DNA from: Maridesulfovibrio salexigens DSM 2638
GTDB taxonomy: Bacteria; Desulfobacterota; Desulfovibrionia; Desulfovibrionales; Desulfovibrionaceae
Assembly (NCBI RefSeq): GCF_000023445.1
Contig: NC_012881.1
Coordinates: 3,985,501-4,049,500 of the forward strand
DNA: 64,000 nt
Reading direction: 5' to 3'
Shown here: one piece after another, positions 1 through 7,380 of the stretch
Layout: every line of letters begins with the position of its first letter
Numbering within the stretch: the stretch's first letter is position 1
Notes under the pieces: generated by a model
Told to the model about the DNA's origin: nothing
What the model saw: only the letters and a program-made list of their open reading frames with translations
Databases searched by the model: none
Position numbers and translations under genes: made by a program

Positions 1-223
1 GATAACCCGCACACTTGCTGACAGAGCTGAGATGGCAGGAGGACTATCAGTTGCCTCCATTCAATTCTCGATTGGCGGTGCGGCTGCCATTGGCGGAGTT
101 ATTTACGACGGTAGCGGAATAGAAGGAATATTCCTTTTGGCAGCAGGCTTTCTCATTCTTTCAACAATACTGATCTGGCTTAGCTTTCTCTTCTTTTTCA
201 AAGATACCGGACGGCATGCTTAG
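1..223 (+). CDS. MFS-type transporter, C-terminal fragment
   Basis: The reading frame is open to the left edge of the window (first full codon at base 2), so only about 73 C-terminal residues are present. They contain a small-residue-rich helix with alternating Gly and Ala (IGGAAAIGGVIYD) and a long hydrophobic last helix (FLLAAGFLILSTILIWLSFLF). The protein ends in a short basic tail. This pattern matches the last two transmembrane helices of major facilitator superfamily drug or sugar exporters, where this helix often follows an RxxDxxA-type loop. Substrate cannot be told. The internal Met at base 32 is not a start. The stop is 44 bases before the next gene, so co-transcription is likely. 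Confidence 0.6.
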   Translation, partial: ITRTLADRAEMAGGLSVASIQFSIGGAAAIGGVIYDGSGIEGIFLLAAGFLILSTILIWLSFLFFFKDTGRHA

Positions 224-267
224 TATTGCCACTTTTCATATGCCCCCACAAAAATACAGGATCAAAC

Positions 268-741
268 ATGCTTAAATTATTACTTATCAGTCTTATTTCA
301 ATTGGTTCGCTGGCATTTGCATCAAAGTGCCGCGCAGAATCCAAAAATGACGGCAAATACGCCAGCCGCACTCTTGAGAACGGAACCACAGTCAAACTGA
401 TTGTCGGTGAAACCGTAATCCCGGCACTTCTTAACGATAGCAAATCAGCACAGGCACTCATCGCAAAACTGCCCTATACTGTTGAATTACAACGTTACGC
501 TCATGATTACTGTGGCGTGATGAGTGATGGCCTGCCTTATGACAAAAGTGATCTGCGTGATGGTTGGCTTGACGGGGATATCGCATTTGCCGTGAGCGGT
601 AACTATTTCACTATCCTCTACAAGGATGAAGATATTTCCGAACAGTTCGACGGCATCGTAAACATGGGGATCATTAAAGCTCCGCTGTCCATAATGGATA
701 CCCTTGCTGAAAGTATCTCCCTCCGGATCGAACGGGATTAA
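268..741 (+). CDS. secreted cyclophilin-like domain protein
   Basis: The 157-residue product begins with a signal peptide: Met-Leu-Lys, a hydrophobic stretch, then Ala-Phe-Ala and CRAES near residue 20. I chose the ATG at 268 because AGGA lies eight bases upstream and because the longer frame from 226 would add a hydrophilic leader in front of the signal peptide. The mature part has the layout of the bacterial cyclophilin-like beta-barrel family (Pfam Cyclophil_like2): an initial VKLIVGE strand, a LLNDSKSAQALIAKLPYTV helix region, a GDIAFAVSGNYFTILYKDED core, and a closing MGIIKAPL and IER(D). Members are small and have no proven isomerase activity. It lies just ahead of a CMD-like gene and a cupin gene, a frequent neighbourhood for this family. 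The exported location is inferred from the signal peptide. Confidence 0.75.
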   Translation: MLKLLLISLISIGSLAFASKCRAESKNDGKYASRTLENGTTVKLIVGETVIPALLNDSKSAQALIAKLPYTVELQRYAHDYCGVMSDGLPYDKSDLRDGWLDGDIAFAVSGNYFTILYKDEDISEQFDGIVNMGIIKAPLSIMDTLAESISLRIERD

Positions 742-758
742 ATTCAGGAGCCCCAATT

Positions 759-1496
759 ATGCACACAGTAAAATCAATCTCAACCATACTCACAATTGCA
801 TTTATCCTCAGTCTTGCAACCTTAACAGAGGCAAACAATATGAACACAGAAACAAACCTTAATGCCCGCCAACAATCCATAGTAACAATCGCTGCCTTTA
901 CCGCCAGTGGTGACATTGAAAAACTCAAACCTGCTCTGACTGAAGGTCTGGAAGCAGGTTTGAGCATCAATGAAATCAAAGAAGTTCTGGTGCAGATGTA
1001 TGCTTACACCGGATTCCCCCGCGCCCTGAACGGCATGGCTGCCTTCATGTCAGTAGTGAAAGACCGCAAGGCCAATGGGATTAAAGATGTGGAAGGCAAA
1101 GAAGCCAGCCCTGTCCCTGCTGATTTCAATAAGGATGAATACGGAGCGAAAGTCCGCGCCAAACTTGCCGGACTGGATAAAGATATCTCAGGAGCAGAGT
1201 GGCAACGGTTCTCCCCGATCATGGACACCTTTCTTAAAAAACACCTTTTTGCAGACATCTTCGTCCGCGATGTTCTCACAGAAGAAGAACGCGAACTCGC
1301 CACCATAGCGGCCCTTGCCAATATGAGCGGTACCGAAGGGCAGCTTTTCTTCCATTACGGCGCAGCCATGAATTCCGGCCTCACCAAAGAGCAAATGAAT
1401 AATTTCATCGAAGTGCTTGATTCCAAGGTCGATAATAAACAAGCCCAAAGCGCAAAAGAAGTCCTTACCGGAGTTCTGGCAAAACGAAACCAATAA
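759..1496 (+). CDS. exported carboxymuconolactone decarboxylase-like protein
   Basis: The product is 245 residues with an N-terminal signal-like segment (STILTIAFILSLATLTEA). Two CMD/AhpD-type helical repeats follow. The first is about residues 35-105 (LNARQQSIVTIAAFTASGDIEKL, then INEIKEVLVQMYAYTGFPRALNGM). The second is about residues 150-240 (LTEEERELATIAALANMSG, then MNSGLTKEQMNNFIEVL). I see no CxxC redox pair, so AhpD-like peroxidase-partner activity is unlikely. Decarboxylase or another function remains open. The AGGAG ribosome site lies upstream of the ATG and the gap to the previous gene is 17 bases. It is probably co-expressed with the cupin that follows, as in many CMD-cupin pairs. 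Confidence 0.8.
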   Translation: MHTVKSISTILTIAFILSLATLTEANNMNTETNLNARQQSIVTIAAFTASGDIEKLKPALTEGLEAGLSINEIKEVLVQMYAYTGFPRALNGMAAFMSVVKDRKANGIKDVEGKEASPVPADFNKDEYGAKVRAKLAGLDKDISGAEWQRFSPIMDTFLKKHLFADIFVRDVLTEEERELATIAALANMSGTEGQLFFHYGAAMNSGLTKEQMNNFIEVLDSKVDNKQAQSAKEVLTGVLAKRNQ

Positions 1497-1531
1497 TGCA
1501 CAACCTGATAAATATTTAAGGAGAAATTACA

Positions 1532-1945
1532 ATGTCAGAAATCAACACTGATAACTTTTTTGGACAAGGTGAAGATAACACTGCGTACGCTAAATATTTC
1601 GTAGGACAAAGCTATCTTAATATCCTCAACACAGAAGGCGTTTTCATTGCCAATGTGACCTTTGAACCGGGTTGCCGCAACAACTGGCATATCCATCAGG
1701 CAAGTGAAGGCGGAGGCCAGATCCTGCTCTGTACCTCAGGTTGCGGCTGGTATCAGGAATGGGAAAAGCCTGCTCGTGCGCTCAAACCGGGAGATGTCGT
1801 TCACATTCCCGCTGACGTAAAACACTGGCATGGCGCAACTAAAGACGGCTGGTTCTCCCACCTGTCCGTTGAAATTCCCGGTGAAGATAAAAGCAATGAA
1901 TGGCTGGAACCTGTTTCAGACGAAGATTACGGCTCTCTCGACTAA
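1532..1945 (+). CDS. cupin-domain protein
   Basis: This 137-residue single-domain cupin has the expected metal-site motifs. Motif 1 is CRNNWHIHQASEGGGQIL, supplying two His and a Glu. Motif 2 is PGDVVHIPADVKHWHGA, supplying the last His. The N-terminal half reads as the usual beta strands (YLNIL, GVFIANVTFEPG). A strong AAGGAG sits eight bases ahead of the ATG. It has no signal peptide, unlike its neighbours. Related small cupins lie next to carboxymuconolactone decarboxylase genes and are annotated as such, but the reaction is not known. The metal-binding set looks intact. Confidence 0.85.
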   Translation: MSEINTDNFFGQGEDNTAYAKYFVGQSYLNILNTEGVFIANVTFEPGCRNNWHIHQASEGGGQILLCTSGCGWYQEWEKPARALKPGDVVHIPADVKHWHGATKDGWFSHLSVEIPGEDKSNEWLEPVSDEDYGSLD

Positions 1946-2020
1946 CCAACCTTAATTCTACAGATAAGGATTCCAAGCGGAATCGAACACACGGCAGAGC
2001 GACAAAGACAAAAAGCCGTC

Positions 2021-2058
2021 CTCCGGGGCAACTTCATCATTTTGAAGTTACCTCGGAG
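2021..2058 (+). promoter_or_regulatory. long hairpin in the leader of the tandem cyclophilin-like gene
   Basis: The arms CTCCGGGGCAACTTCA (2021-2036) and TGAAGTTACCTCGGAG (2043-2058) can pair over 16 positions with one C/A mismatch and one wobble, around a six-base loop. No U-tract follows, so it is not a standard terminator. It ends 15 bases before the GGAG of the next gene, so it may act as an attenuator, an mRNA stabiliser or a processing site between the cupin and the following gene. Confidence 0.5.
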
Positions 2059-2083
2059 CTCGGCGATATCTCTGGAGAAGATC

Positions 2084-2935
2084 ATGAACATCTTTATGAG
2101 TCGTATTTTTACTTTATTCTTTCTGGTCCTGATCTTTTACGCTTTTTCCCTATGCAGAACGGGTCATGCACAAGCCGCTGAAGTTAGCAACAAATCTGCC
2201 AACGGACTTGCTCTATCCGATATGCAAATAGAGATCACATCAAAAGGGCACACTGCGACATTCCGGCTTTACGATACGGTTGCTGCCAAGCAACTCTATA
2301 AACAACTGCCGCTCTCACTGGACTTAAGCAATTTTCGGAATGCGCAATGGATGTTCTACCCACCTGAAAAGCTGAGTGTGACTAAAGATGAAGCCTACCA
2401 TGACGGCAAGAAAGGAGAGCTTAGCTACTATGAACCTTGGGGCGATGCATTCATGCTCTACAAAGATTTCTATGCTGGCGATGAAATGCACAGGCTTGGT
2501 GTCGGCCTAAGCGGTATCGATGAGATTGCCCATATGTCAGGCAAGGCAATTATCAAAAAGATGGAACCCCAAAAATCCATGAGGCAAAACAGCATGCAGA
2601 TAACAGTAATCGCAAACGGTCATGAAATTGTATTTGAACTCAACGACAGTCAGGCATCCAAAGATCTTTACGCTCAACTTCCTATGCGTATTAGTGTGGA
2701 CAATTACGGCAGCAATGAAAAGATATTCTACCCTGCCAAGAAGCTGGGAACCAGCAACACACCGCTGGTTAAGTCCGCCACGGTAGGAACCCTAGCCTAC
2801 TACGCCCCTTGGGGAGATGTAGTAATGTTTTACGGCAGCTTCGGTTCTGCCTCAGGTCTGTATGAACTGGGAAAAGCCATTCAGGGAAGCGAACATATCA
2901 GAAAACTGTCCGGAACAATCAAGATAGAAAAATAA
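2084..2935 (+). CDS. exported protein with two tandem cyclophilin-like domains
   Basis: The product is 283 residues from the ATG at 2084, chosen because GGAG is six bases upstream and the signal peptide (FMSRIFTLFFLVLIFYAFSL, then HAQAAE) follows directly. Two copies of one domain follow, about residues 43-160 and 170-283. Each starts with MQI(E/T) and a strand, has a (L)Y(K/A)QLP motif, a FYPxxKL motif, then (L)(S/A)YYxPWGD and (M)xYxxF, and ends in SGxxIIK or SGTIKIEK. These are the landmarks of the cyclophilin-like family also seen in the gene at 268. The two copies differ a good deal, so the duplication is old. Function is unknown. A strong bidirectional terminator follows. Confidence 0.75.
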   Translation: MNIFMSRIFTLFFLVLIFYAFSLCRTGHAQAAEVSNKSANGLALSDMQIEITSKGHTATFRLYDTVAAKQLYKQLPLSLDLSNFRNAQWMFYPPEKLSVTKDEAYHDGKKGELSYYEPWGDAFMLYKDFYAGDEMHRLGVGLSGIDEIAHMSGKAIIKKMEPQKSMRQNSMQITVIANGHEIVFELNDSQASKDLYAQLPMRISVDNYGSNEKIFYPAKKLGTSNTPLVKSATVGTLAYYAPWGDVVMFYGSFGSASGLYELGKAIQGSEHIRKLSGTIKIEK

Positions 2936-2937
2936 AA

Positions 2938-2985
2938 CCCCGCTCCTGCCAGCTATATATTGAGGCTGACAGGAACGGGGTTTAT
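2938..2985. terminator. bidirectional intrinsic terminator
   Basis: A 16-base stem, CCCCGCTCCTGCCAGC with GCTGACAGGAACGGGG, has an 11-base loop and two mismatches. It is followed by T-rich sequence on the plus strand and preceded by AATAAAA, which gives a U-run on the minus strand. It sits between the convergent ends of the tandem-domain gene and glmS and can serve both. Confidence 0.85.
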
Positions 2986-3009
2986 GATTTTATTAACTAT
3001 ATCTAAATC

Positions 3010-4833
3010 TTATTCAACAGTAACACTCTTAGCCAAGTTCCTAGGCTGGTCGACATCCTTACCCAAGTAGTCGGCAGTTTCGTAGGCGAAGAGTTGCAGA
3101 GCCGGAAGAGCGATGAAAGTATTCAGCGGGCCCCAAACTTCGGGCAGGGACCAGCGATGTTCTACATCAAGATCAACTCCGGGGTTGGTCAGGGCAATTA
3201 TCTCACCGCCACGGGCCTGAACCTCTACAAGGTTTGACTTTACCTTGGGGAAAAGGTCGTCATTGAGAGCCATGGCAAAGGTGGGGAACTTAGGATCGAT
3301 GAGCGCGATGGGACCGTGCTTCATCTCACCGGAAGCATAACCTTCAGCGTGAATGTAAGAAATTTCCTTAAGCTTGAGCGCACCTTCAAGAGCCAGCGGG
3401 AAGTAAAGCCCACGGCCAAGGAAGAAAAAGCTGTTGGCTTCGGAATATTCGCGGCTCAGTTCCTGTGCACGGCTACGCATGGCAGGCAATGCGGTCTCAA
3501 GAATTGAAGGAATGCTGCGCATATCCGCAGCAGCGCGGCTGTAGGTAGCAGCATCAATCACACCCTTCTTCTTACCCCAGTAGAGAGCCAGCAGCAGAAG
3601 TGCGGTCAACTGGCTGCACATGGCCTTGGTGGAAGCTACGCTGATCTCAGGTCCGGCCTGAGTGTACATGACGTAATCAGACTCACGGGCTACGCTTGAA
3701 CCGACAACGTTACACAGACCGATGATGGACAATCCCTTCTCTTTAGCCAGCTTGATTCCGGCAAGAGTGTCCGCGGTTTCACCGGACTGGCTGATTGCCA
3801 GAGCTACACCACCCTTGGAAAGCAAAGGATCACGGTAACGGAACTCGGAAGCAATCTCTACTTCCACGGGAATCTTAGCCCACTGCTCGATGAGATATTT
3901 ACCCCAGAGTCCAGCATGGTAAGAAGTTCCGCAGGCTATGATATGCAATCTTTCCGGCGGTTCCATACCTTCAACTTCCGGCAGGATAATTTCATTCTTA
4001 GCCTGATCTACACGACCAGCCAGACAGTCGGAAATAACCTTGGGCTGCTCAAAAATTTCTTTGATCATGAAGTGCTTGTATCCGCCCTTCTGCGCGGCCT
4101 GCACATCCCAATTGATAGTCTTGATTTCTTTTTCTACCGGCTCAAGGGTCTCGGCATTGAACACATCCCATGAAGAGGAAGTAATCTTGACCAGTTCGCC
4201 GTCTTCGATGAATACCACATCACGGGTGTAGGGCAGAAAAGCCGGGATATCGGAAGCAACAAAGTTTTCGCCAACGCCAACGCCCATAACCATAGGACTG
4301 GCAACACGCGCTGCGTACACAGTTCCCGGTTCATCAATGGATACCACAGCAATGGCGTACGCACCTTCAACCTGCTTCAAAGCCCATGAAATGGATTCCA
4401 GCATGGAAGAGTTGTGCTTACGGCCCTCGGCAATGAGGTTGCAGAGCACTTCGGAGTCAGTATCGGAACGGAATTCATACCCTTTGGCGAGAAGCTCAGT
4501 CTTGATTTCCTGATAGTTCTCAATGATCCCGTTGTGGATCATGGCAATTTTCTTTTCATGGTCCAGATGGGGATGGGCATTGCGCTCAACAGGTACGCCG
4601 TGTGTGGCCCAACGGGTGTGGCCTACGCCGAATGTGGAGTTGGTAACGTTTTTCTGGGCCAGCTTTTCATCAAGGGCTGCCAGTTTGCCTTCGGCACGGA
4701 CCAGCTCGATTTCCTTGTTCTGTACAGTGGCAACACCGGCAGAATCGTAGCCGCGGTATTCAAGTCGTCTCAAGCCTTCAACTATAAGGGGGACAGCAGG
4801 ACGGTGCCCGGCGTATCCGATAATTCCACACAT
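3010..4833 (-). CDS. glmS: glucosamine-6-phosphate synthase (isomerising, glutamine-dependent)
   Basis: This 607-residue protein makes glucosamine-6-phosphate from fructose-6-phosphate and glutamine, the first step to UDP-GlcNAc. It starts MCGIIGYAGHR, so Cys2 becomes the N-terminal nucleophile of the glutaminase domain (about 1-230; also HTRWATHG and HNGIIENY). Two SIS sugar-isomerase domains follow (about 285-425 and 455-600), with the SQSGETADT phosphate loop and the C-terminal LAKSVTVE typical of GlmS. Length equals the family norm. AAGGAG stands seven bases before the ATG. A dispersed repeat element lies directly upstream. UDP-GlcNAc is also the precursor for the bacillosamine genes at 53-61 kb. 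Confidence 0.97.
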   Translation of the reverse strand: MCGIIGYAGHRPAVPLIVEGLRRLEYRGYDSAGVATVQNKEIELVRAEGKLAALDEKLAQKNVTNSTFGVGHTRWATHGVPVERNAHPHLDHEKKIAMIHNGIIENYQEIKTELLAKGYEFRSDTDSEVLCNLIAEGRKHNSSMLESISWALKQVEGAYAIAVVSIDEPGTVYAARVASPMVMGVGVGENFVASDIPAFLPYTRDVVFIEDGELVKITSSSWDVFNAETLEPVEKEIKTINWDVQAAQKGGYKHFMIKEIFEQPKVISDCLAGRVDQAKNEIILPEVEGMEPPERLHIIACGTSYHAGLWGKYLIEQWAKIPVEVEIASEFRYRDPLLSKGGVALAISQSGETADTLAGIKLAKEKGLSIIGLCNVVGSSVARESDYVMYTQAGPEISVASTKAMCSQLTALLLLALYWGKKKGVIDAATYSRAAADMRSIPSILETALPAMRSRAQELSREYSEANSFFFLGRGLYFPLALEGALKLKEISYIHAEGYASGEMKHGPIALIDPKFPTFAMALNDDLFPKVKSNLVEVQARGGEIIALTNPGVDLDVEHRWSLPEVWGPLNTFIALPALQLFAYETADYLGKDVDQPRNLAKSVTVE

Positions 4834-4846
4834 ATATAATCTCCTT

Positions 4847-4936
4847 CGCCTCTGGCGGCTCTCCGAGGGCCAAAGAAACTTTTTGAAAAAAGTTTCTCTG
4901 GATTCTTCAAAAACTTTTAATAAGCTTCGCTACCGC
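4847..4936 (+). repeat. dispersed multi-hairpin element, copy A
   Basis: This is one of seven related intergenic elements in the window (A to G). In order it holds CGCCTCTGGCGG, GGGCC, a palindrome GAAACTTTTT/AAAAAGTTTC (4874-4897), TCTCTGGATTCTTC, AAAAACTTTTAATAA and a GCTTCGC end. The middle AAAAAGTTT arm can pair with the arm before it or the AAACTTTT after it, so two alternative folds exist. It fills the space between rdgB and glmS, with its CGCC end next to the glmS ribosome site. Confidence 0.8.
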
Positions 4937-4967
4937 AAGTGACAAAACGTTTTAAATCTGAATAAAT

Positions 4968-5576
4968 TTATCTGCTGATTCTCTCTTGGAAATCTGCCCA
5001 TTGTTCCATGAGCGCACGCAGGGCCTTGCCCCGGTGAGAGCGGGCATTCTTGGTTTCGCGGGTCATTTCCGCTGCAACACAGCCTAACTCGGGATCAAAG
5101 AAAAGGGGATCGTAGCCGAAGCCCTGCTTTCCGGTCAGCTCAAAGGCTATACGACCTTCCCATTCGCCACGGCTCTGGATGCGGATATTATCAGGGGTAG
5201 CAGCCACCATTACGCAGACAAAACGGGCGGTACGTTCTTCTTCAGCCACACCGTCCAGCTCTTCCAGCAGCTTGGCATTATTCTTTTCGGGAGTAGCATC
5301 CTCACCGCTATAGCGGGCGGAATAAACACCGGGACGTCCGCCGAGTGCATCGACTTCAAGACCGGAATCGTCAGCGACAGCCACCAGACCGGTCAGGTTG
5401 GCAACAGTCTGGGCCTTGATAATGGCATTTTCAAGGAAGGTTTCACCCGGCTCGGGAATTTCACCGATTTCAGGAAATTGATCCAGACCCTTTACTTCCA
5501 GCCCCAGATCTTTAAGAAGCTCATTAAACTCAGCAATTTTGCCTTTATTAGAGGTGGCAAGAACAACTGTTTTCAA
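4968..5576 (-). CDS. rdgB: dITP/XTP pyrophosphatase (non-canonical purine NTPase)
   Basis: This 202-residue HAM1/RdgB-family enzyme hydrolyses dITP, ITP and XTP to the monophosphates and so keeps deaminated purines out of DNA and RNA. All the family blocks are present: ATSNKGKIAEF at the N-terminus, VADDSGLEVDALGGRPGVYS, GEWEGRI, GFGYDPLF and SHRGKAL. The start is a TTG (minus strand, 5576-5574) preceded by GGGAGA; no ATG fits the conserved N-terminus. It is upstream of glmS on the same strand, with repeat element A between them, so partial co-transcription is possible. Confidence 0.95.
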   Translation of the reverse strand: MKTVVLATSNKGKIAEFNELLKDLGLEVKGLDQFPEIGEIPEPGETFLENAIIKAQTVANLTGLVAVADDSGLEVDALGGRPGVYSARYSGEDATPEKNNAKLLEELDGVAEEERTARFVCVMVAATPDNIRIQSRGEWEGRIAFELTGKQGFGYDPLFFDPELGCVAAEMTRETKNARSHRGKALRALMEQWADFQERISR

Positions 5577-5640
5577 AACAATCTCCCGTAAATATTATCT
5601 AATTTTGAAATTTAACTGGCTAAAAACAATTAGGGAGTGC

Positions 5641-5712
5641 AGAGGGGATTATCCCCTTTGCCCGCCAGAGGCGAAATGCGACCATCAAAAGCGCGATAGC
5701 GCATCAAAATTA
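5641..5712 (-). repeat. dispersed multi-hairpin element, partial copy B
   Basis: This is a shortened member of the element family seen at 4847, 12236, 22054, 23347, 40613 and 40730. Read on the minus strand it has the GATGCGC-TATC-GCGC head hairpin, CGCCTCTGGCGG, then a different distal hairpin (AGGGGAT/ATCCCCT) and no long A/T tail. It lies between the histidine kinase end and the rdgB start. Confidence 0.6.
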
Positions 5713-5743
5713 TGTTTTGAGACTAATACGCTGTAGAAGCTGT

Positions 5744-7189
5744 TTAGGCAACCGGAGCTTTACGCAACAGCAGGGCAACGCTGGTCCCCTTACCCGGACG
5801 ACTGGCGAGTTCCACCCCTCCGCCGAATTCTTCCATTATTTTCTTAACCATAGGTAGACCAAGACCGTTTCCATTTACCTTGCTGGAATAAAAAGGATCA
5901 AAGACATGGCTGCGTATGTCATCTGAAATTCCGGGGCCGCTGTCACGAACTTCCAGCCATACATGCTTTCCGCTTATGCCGCTTGATATTTTGAGCCTGC
6001 CACCTTCCGGCATGGCCTCCATGGAATTCTTGACCAGATTGATCAGACACTGACGCACCTGTTCAGCTCCACCAACGCCCAGAGGATGAAAGGGATCAAG
6101 ATCCATTTCCACCTCAATTTCCTGCAACTGGCAGCCAAGTGAAAGAAGCTGCATGGCATCAGCAGCAACACGATTTACGTCTATATTGTTTTTCTCCACA
6201 TCTCTTGAGCGCACAAAACTGAGAATGCTTTTGAGCAAACGATCCAGCCTCTGAGCCTCCTCAAGAATAATCTGGATTTTCTCCCTTCCAGGGGCATCAA
6301 TACTCTCGTCCTTAATCAACACTTTGGCAAAACCACCCATAGCCATAAGCGGATTGCGGATTTCATGGGCAATATAGGCGGAAAGTTCACCTACAGTCGC
6401 CATGCGTTCGGATTGCTGCAAACGCTGCTCAATCATGGTCCGTTCGGTGATATTCCGGCAAATGACCACCAACTGAACTACATTGTCACTACCTTCTTCA
6501 ATAATTGGATAAACATAAAGACGATAATATTGCATCTTGCCATGCTCATCACTCTCGGAAAACATCAATTCCTCATTATGACGCTGCATGGCAGGAACAT
6601 CTATATACCCGCCCTTAAGCGGACAAAGAGACGAAAGGGAATCATAATACTTAAGAGGATTCCTGCCCTGAAGTTCCGCTATGGACGCTTTGGCCCGTTC
6701 AGCAAAATGATTATTGCAATCCAGAATAAGGCCATCGGAGCCGACAATCATTATATCTTCGGGGAACTGATCCACTACAGATTTGAACAGAGCCTGTGTC
6801 TGCATGAGATTGGCCTTACAAGCAATCCATAATCGATCAGTGGCATGTAAGCGCAGAAAAAAACGGGCAGCAGGAAGTTCAACAAGAGCAACTTCCGGAG
6901 GCAGGGAAGCACGCAAGCTCCCAACCAATTCCGGCTCACCGGAAAGCTCAAAGACCATTTCTATGGCTGGGTGAGCGGAAAGCATGGAGCCGACATCCGC
7001 ATAAAGAGGGAAATCGTGACCGTCCTGCAAGGGACTTCCGGCCTCGTCTATAAGAACTCCGGCCTCAATACTAACACCTGCGGCCTCGCGACTGCTTTCG
7101 TGTAACAGCAACGAAAGAGCGGAAAGCGCAAAGGATCTCCCCACAATTCCGATGCAGTCTTTTTTTATATCAATGAAATCTCCAAGCAT
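5744..7189 (-). CDS. PAS-domain sensor histidine kinase with Rossmann-like N-terminus
   Basis: The product is 481 residues and appears soluble. The N-terminal 115 residues start with a GIVGRSFALSAL glycine turn after a beta strand and look like a nucleotide-binding Rossmann-type module. A PAS domain follows (about 130-255, with MIVGSDGLILDCN and a closing NITERTMIEQRL). Then comes the dimerisation helix with the H-box YIAHEIRNPLMAMGGF (phospho-accepting His about 281). The ATPase part has an N-box (CLINLVKNSMEAM), a G1 box (DSGPGISDD), an F-box (FDPFYSSK) and a G2 box (GNGLGLPMVKKI). No response regulator gene is adjacent, so it is an orphan kinase. GGAG is five bases from the ATG. The signal sensed is unknown. 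Confidence 0.9.
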   Translation of the reverse strand: MLGDFIDIKKDCIGIVGRSFALSALSLLLHESSREAAGVSIEAGVLIDEAGSPLQDGHDFPLYADVGSMLSAHPAIEMVFELSGEPELVGSLRASLPPEVALVELPAARFFLRLHATDRLWIACKANLMQTQALFKSVVDQFPEDIMIVGSDGLILDCNNHFAERAKASIAELQGRNPLKYYDSLSSLCPLKGGYIDVPAMQRHNEELMFSESDEHGKMQYYRLYVYPIIEEGSDNVVQLVVICRNITERTMIEQRLQQSERMATVGELSAYIAHEIRNPLMAMGGFAKVLIKDESIDAPGREKIQIILEEAQRLDRLLKSILSFVRSRDVEKNNIDVNRVAADAMQLLSLGCQLQEIEVEMDLDPFHPLGVGGAEQVRQCLINLVKNSMEAMPEGGRLKISSGISGKHVWLEVRDSGPGISDDIRSHVFDPFYSSKVNGNGLGLPMVKKIMEEFGGGVELASRPGKGTSVALLLRKAPVA

Positions 7190-7310
7190 TACTGCTCCAT
7201 CCCGCCCCTTGGTTTAAAAAGCATTTCCAAGATAAACTATTTTCCGCAAAATGGGTAACCTAGAATGGCATTAATTAGCTCTTTGCACTTGCTGACGAAT
7301 AGGTTAACCA

Positions 7311-7339
7311 TTGCCGCACAAGGAATACTGACCTATAAA
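7311..7339 (+). promoter_or_regulatory. predicted sigma-70 promoter of rimO
   Basis: TTGCCG at 7311-7316 and TATAAA at 7334-7339 are spaced by 17 bases, and the rimO start lies 41 bases further on. The 190-base gap is shared with the divergent histidine kinase. The ribosome site of rimO itself is weak. Confidence 0.55.
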
Positions 7340-7380
7340 AATAACATCCGTAAAATTTCACCACTAACGGAATTAAAAAT

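Noticed and set aside
226-267. Upstream 14-codon extension of the cyclophilin-like protein
   Set aside because: It would place hydrophilic residues before the signal peptide; the ATG at 268 has a better ribosome site.
6365-6832. 155-codon plus-strand frame over the histidine kinase
   Set aside because: Antisense to PAS and H-box coding sequence, no ribosome site or motif.
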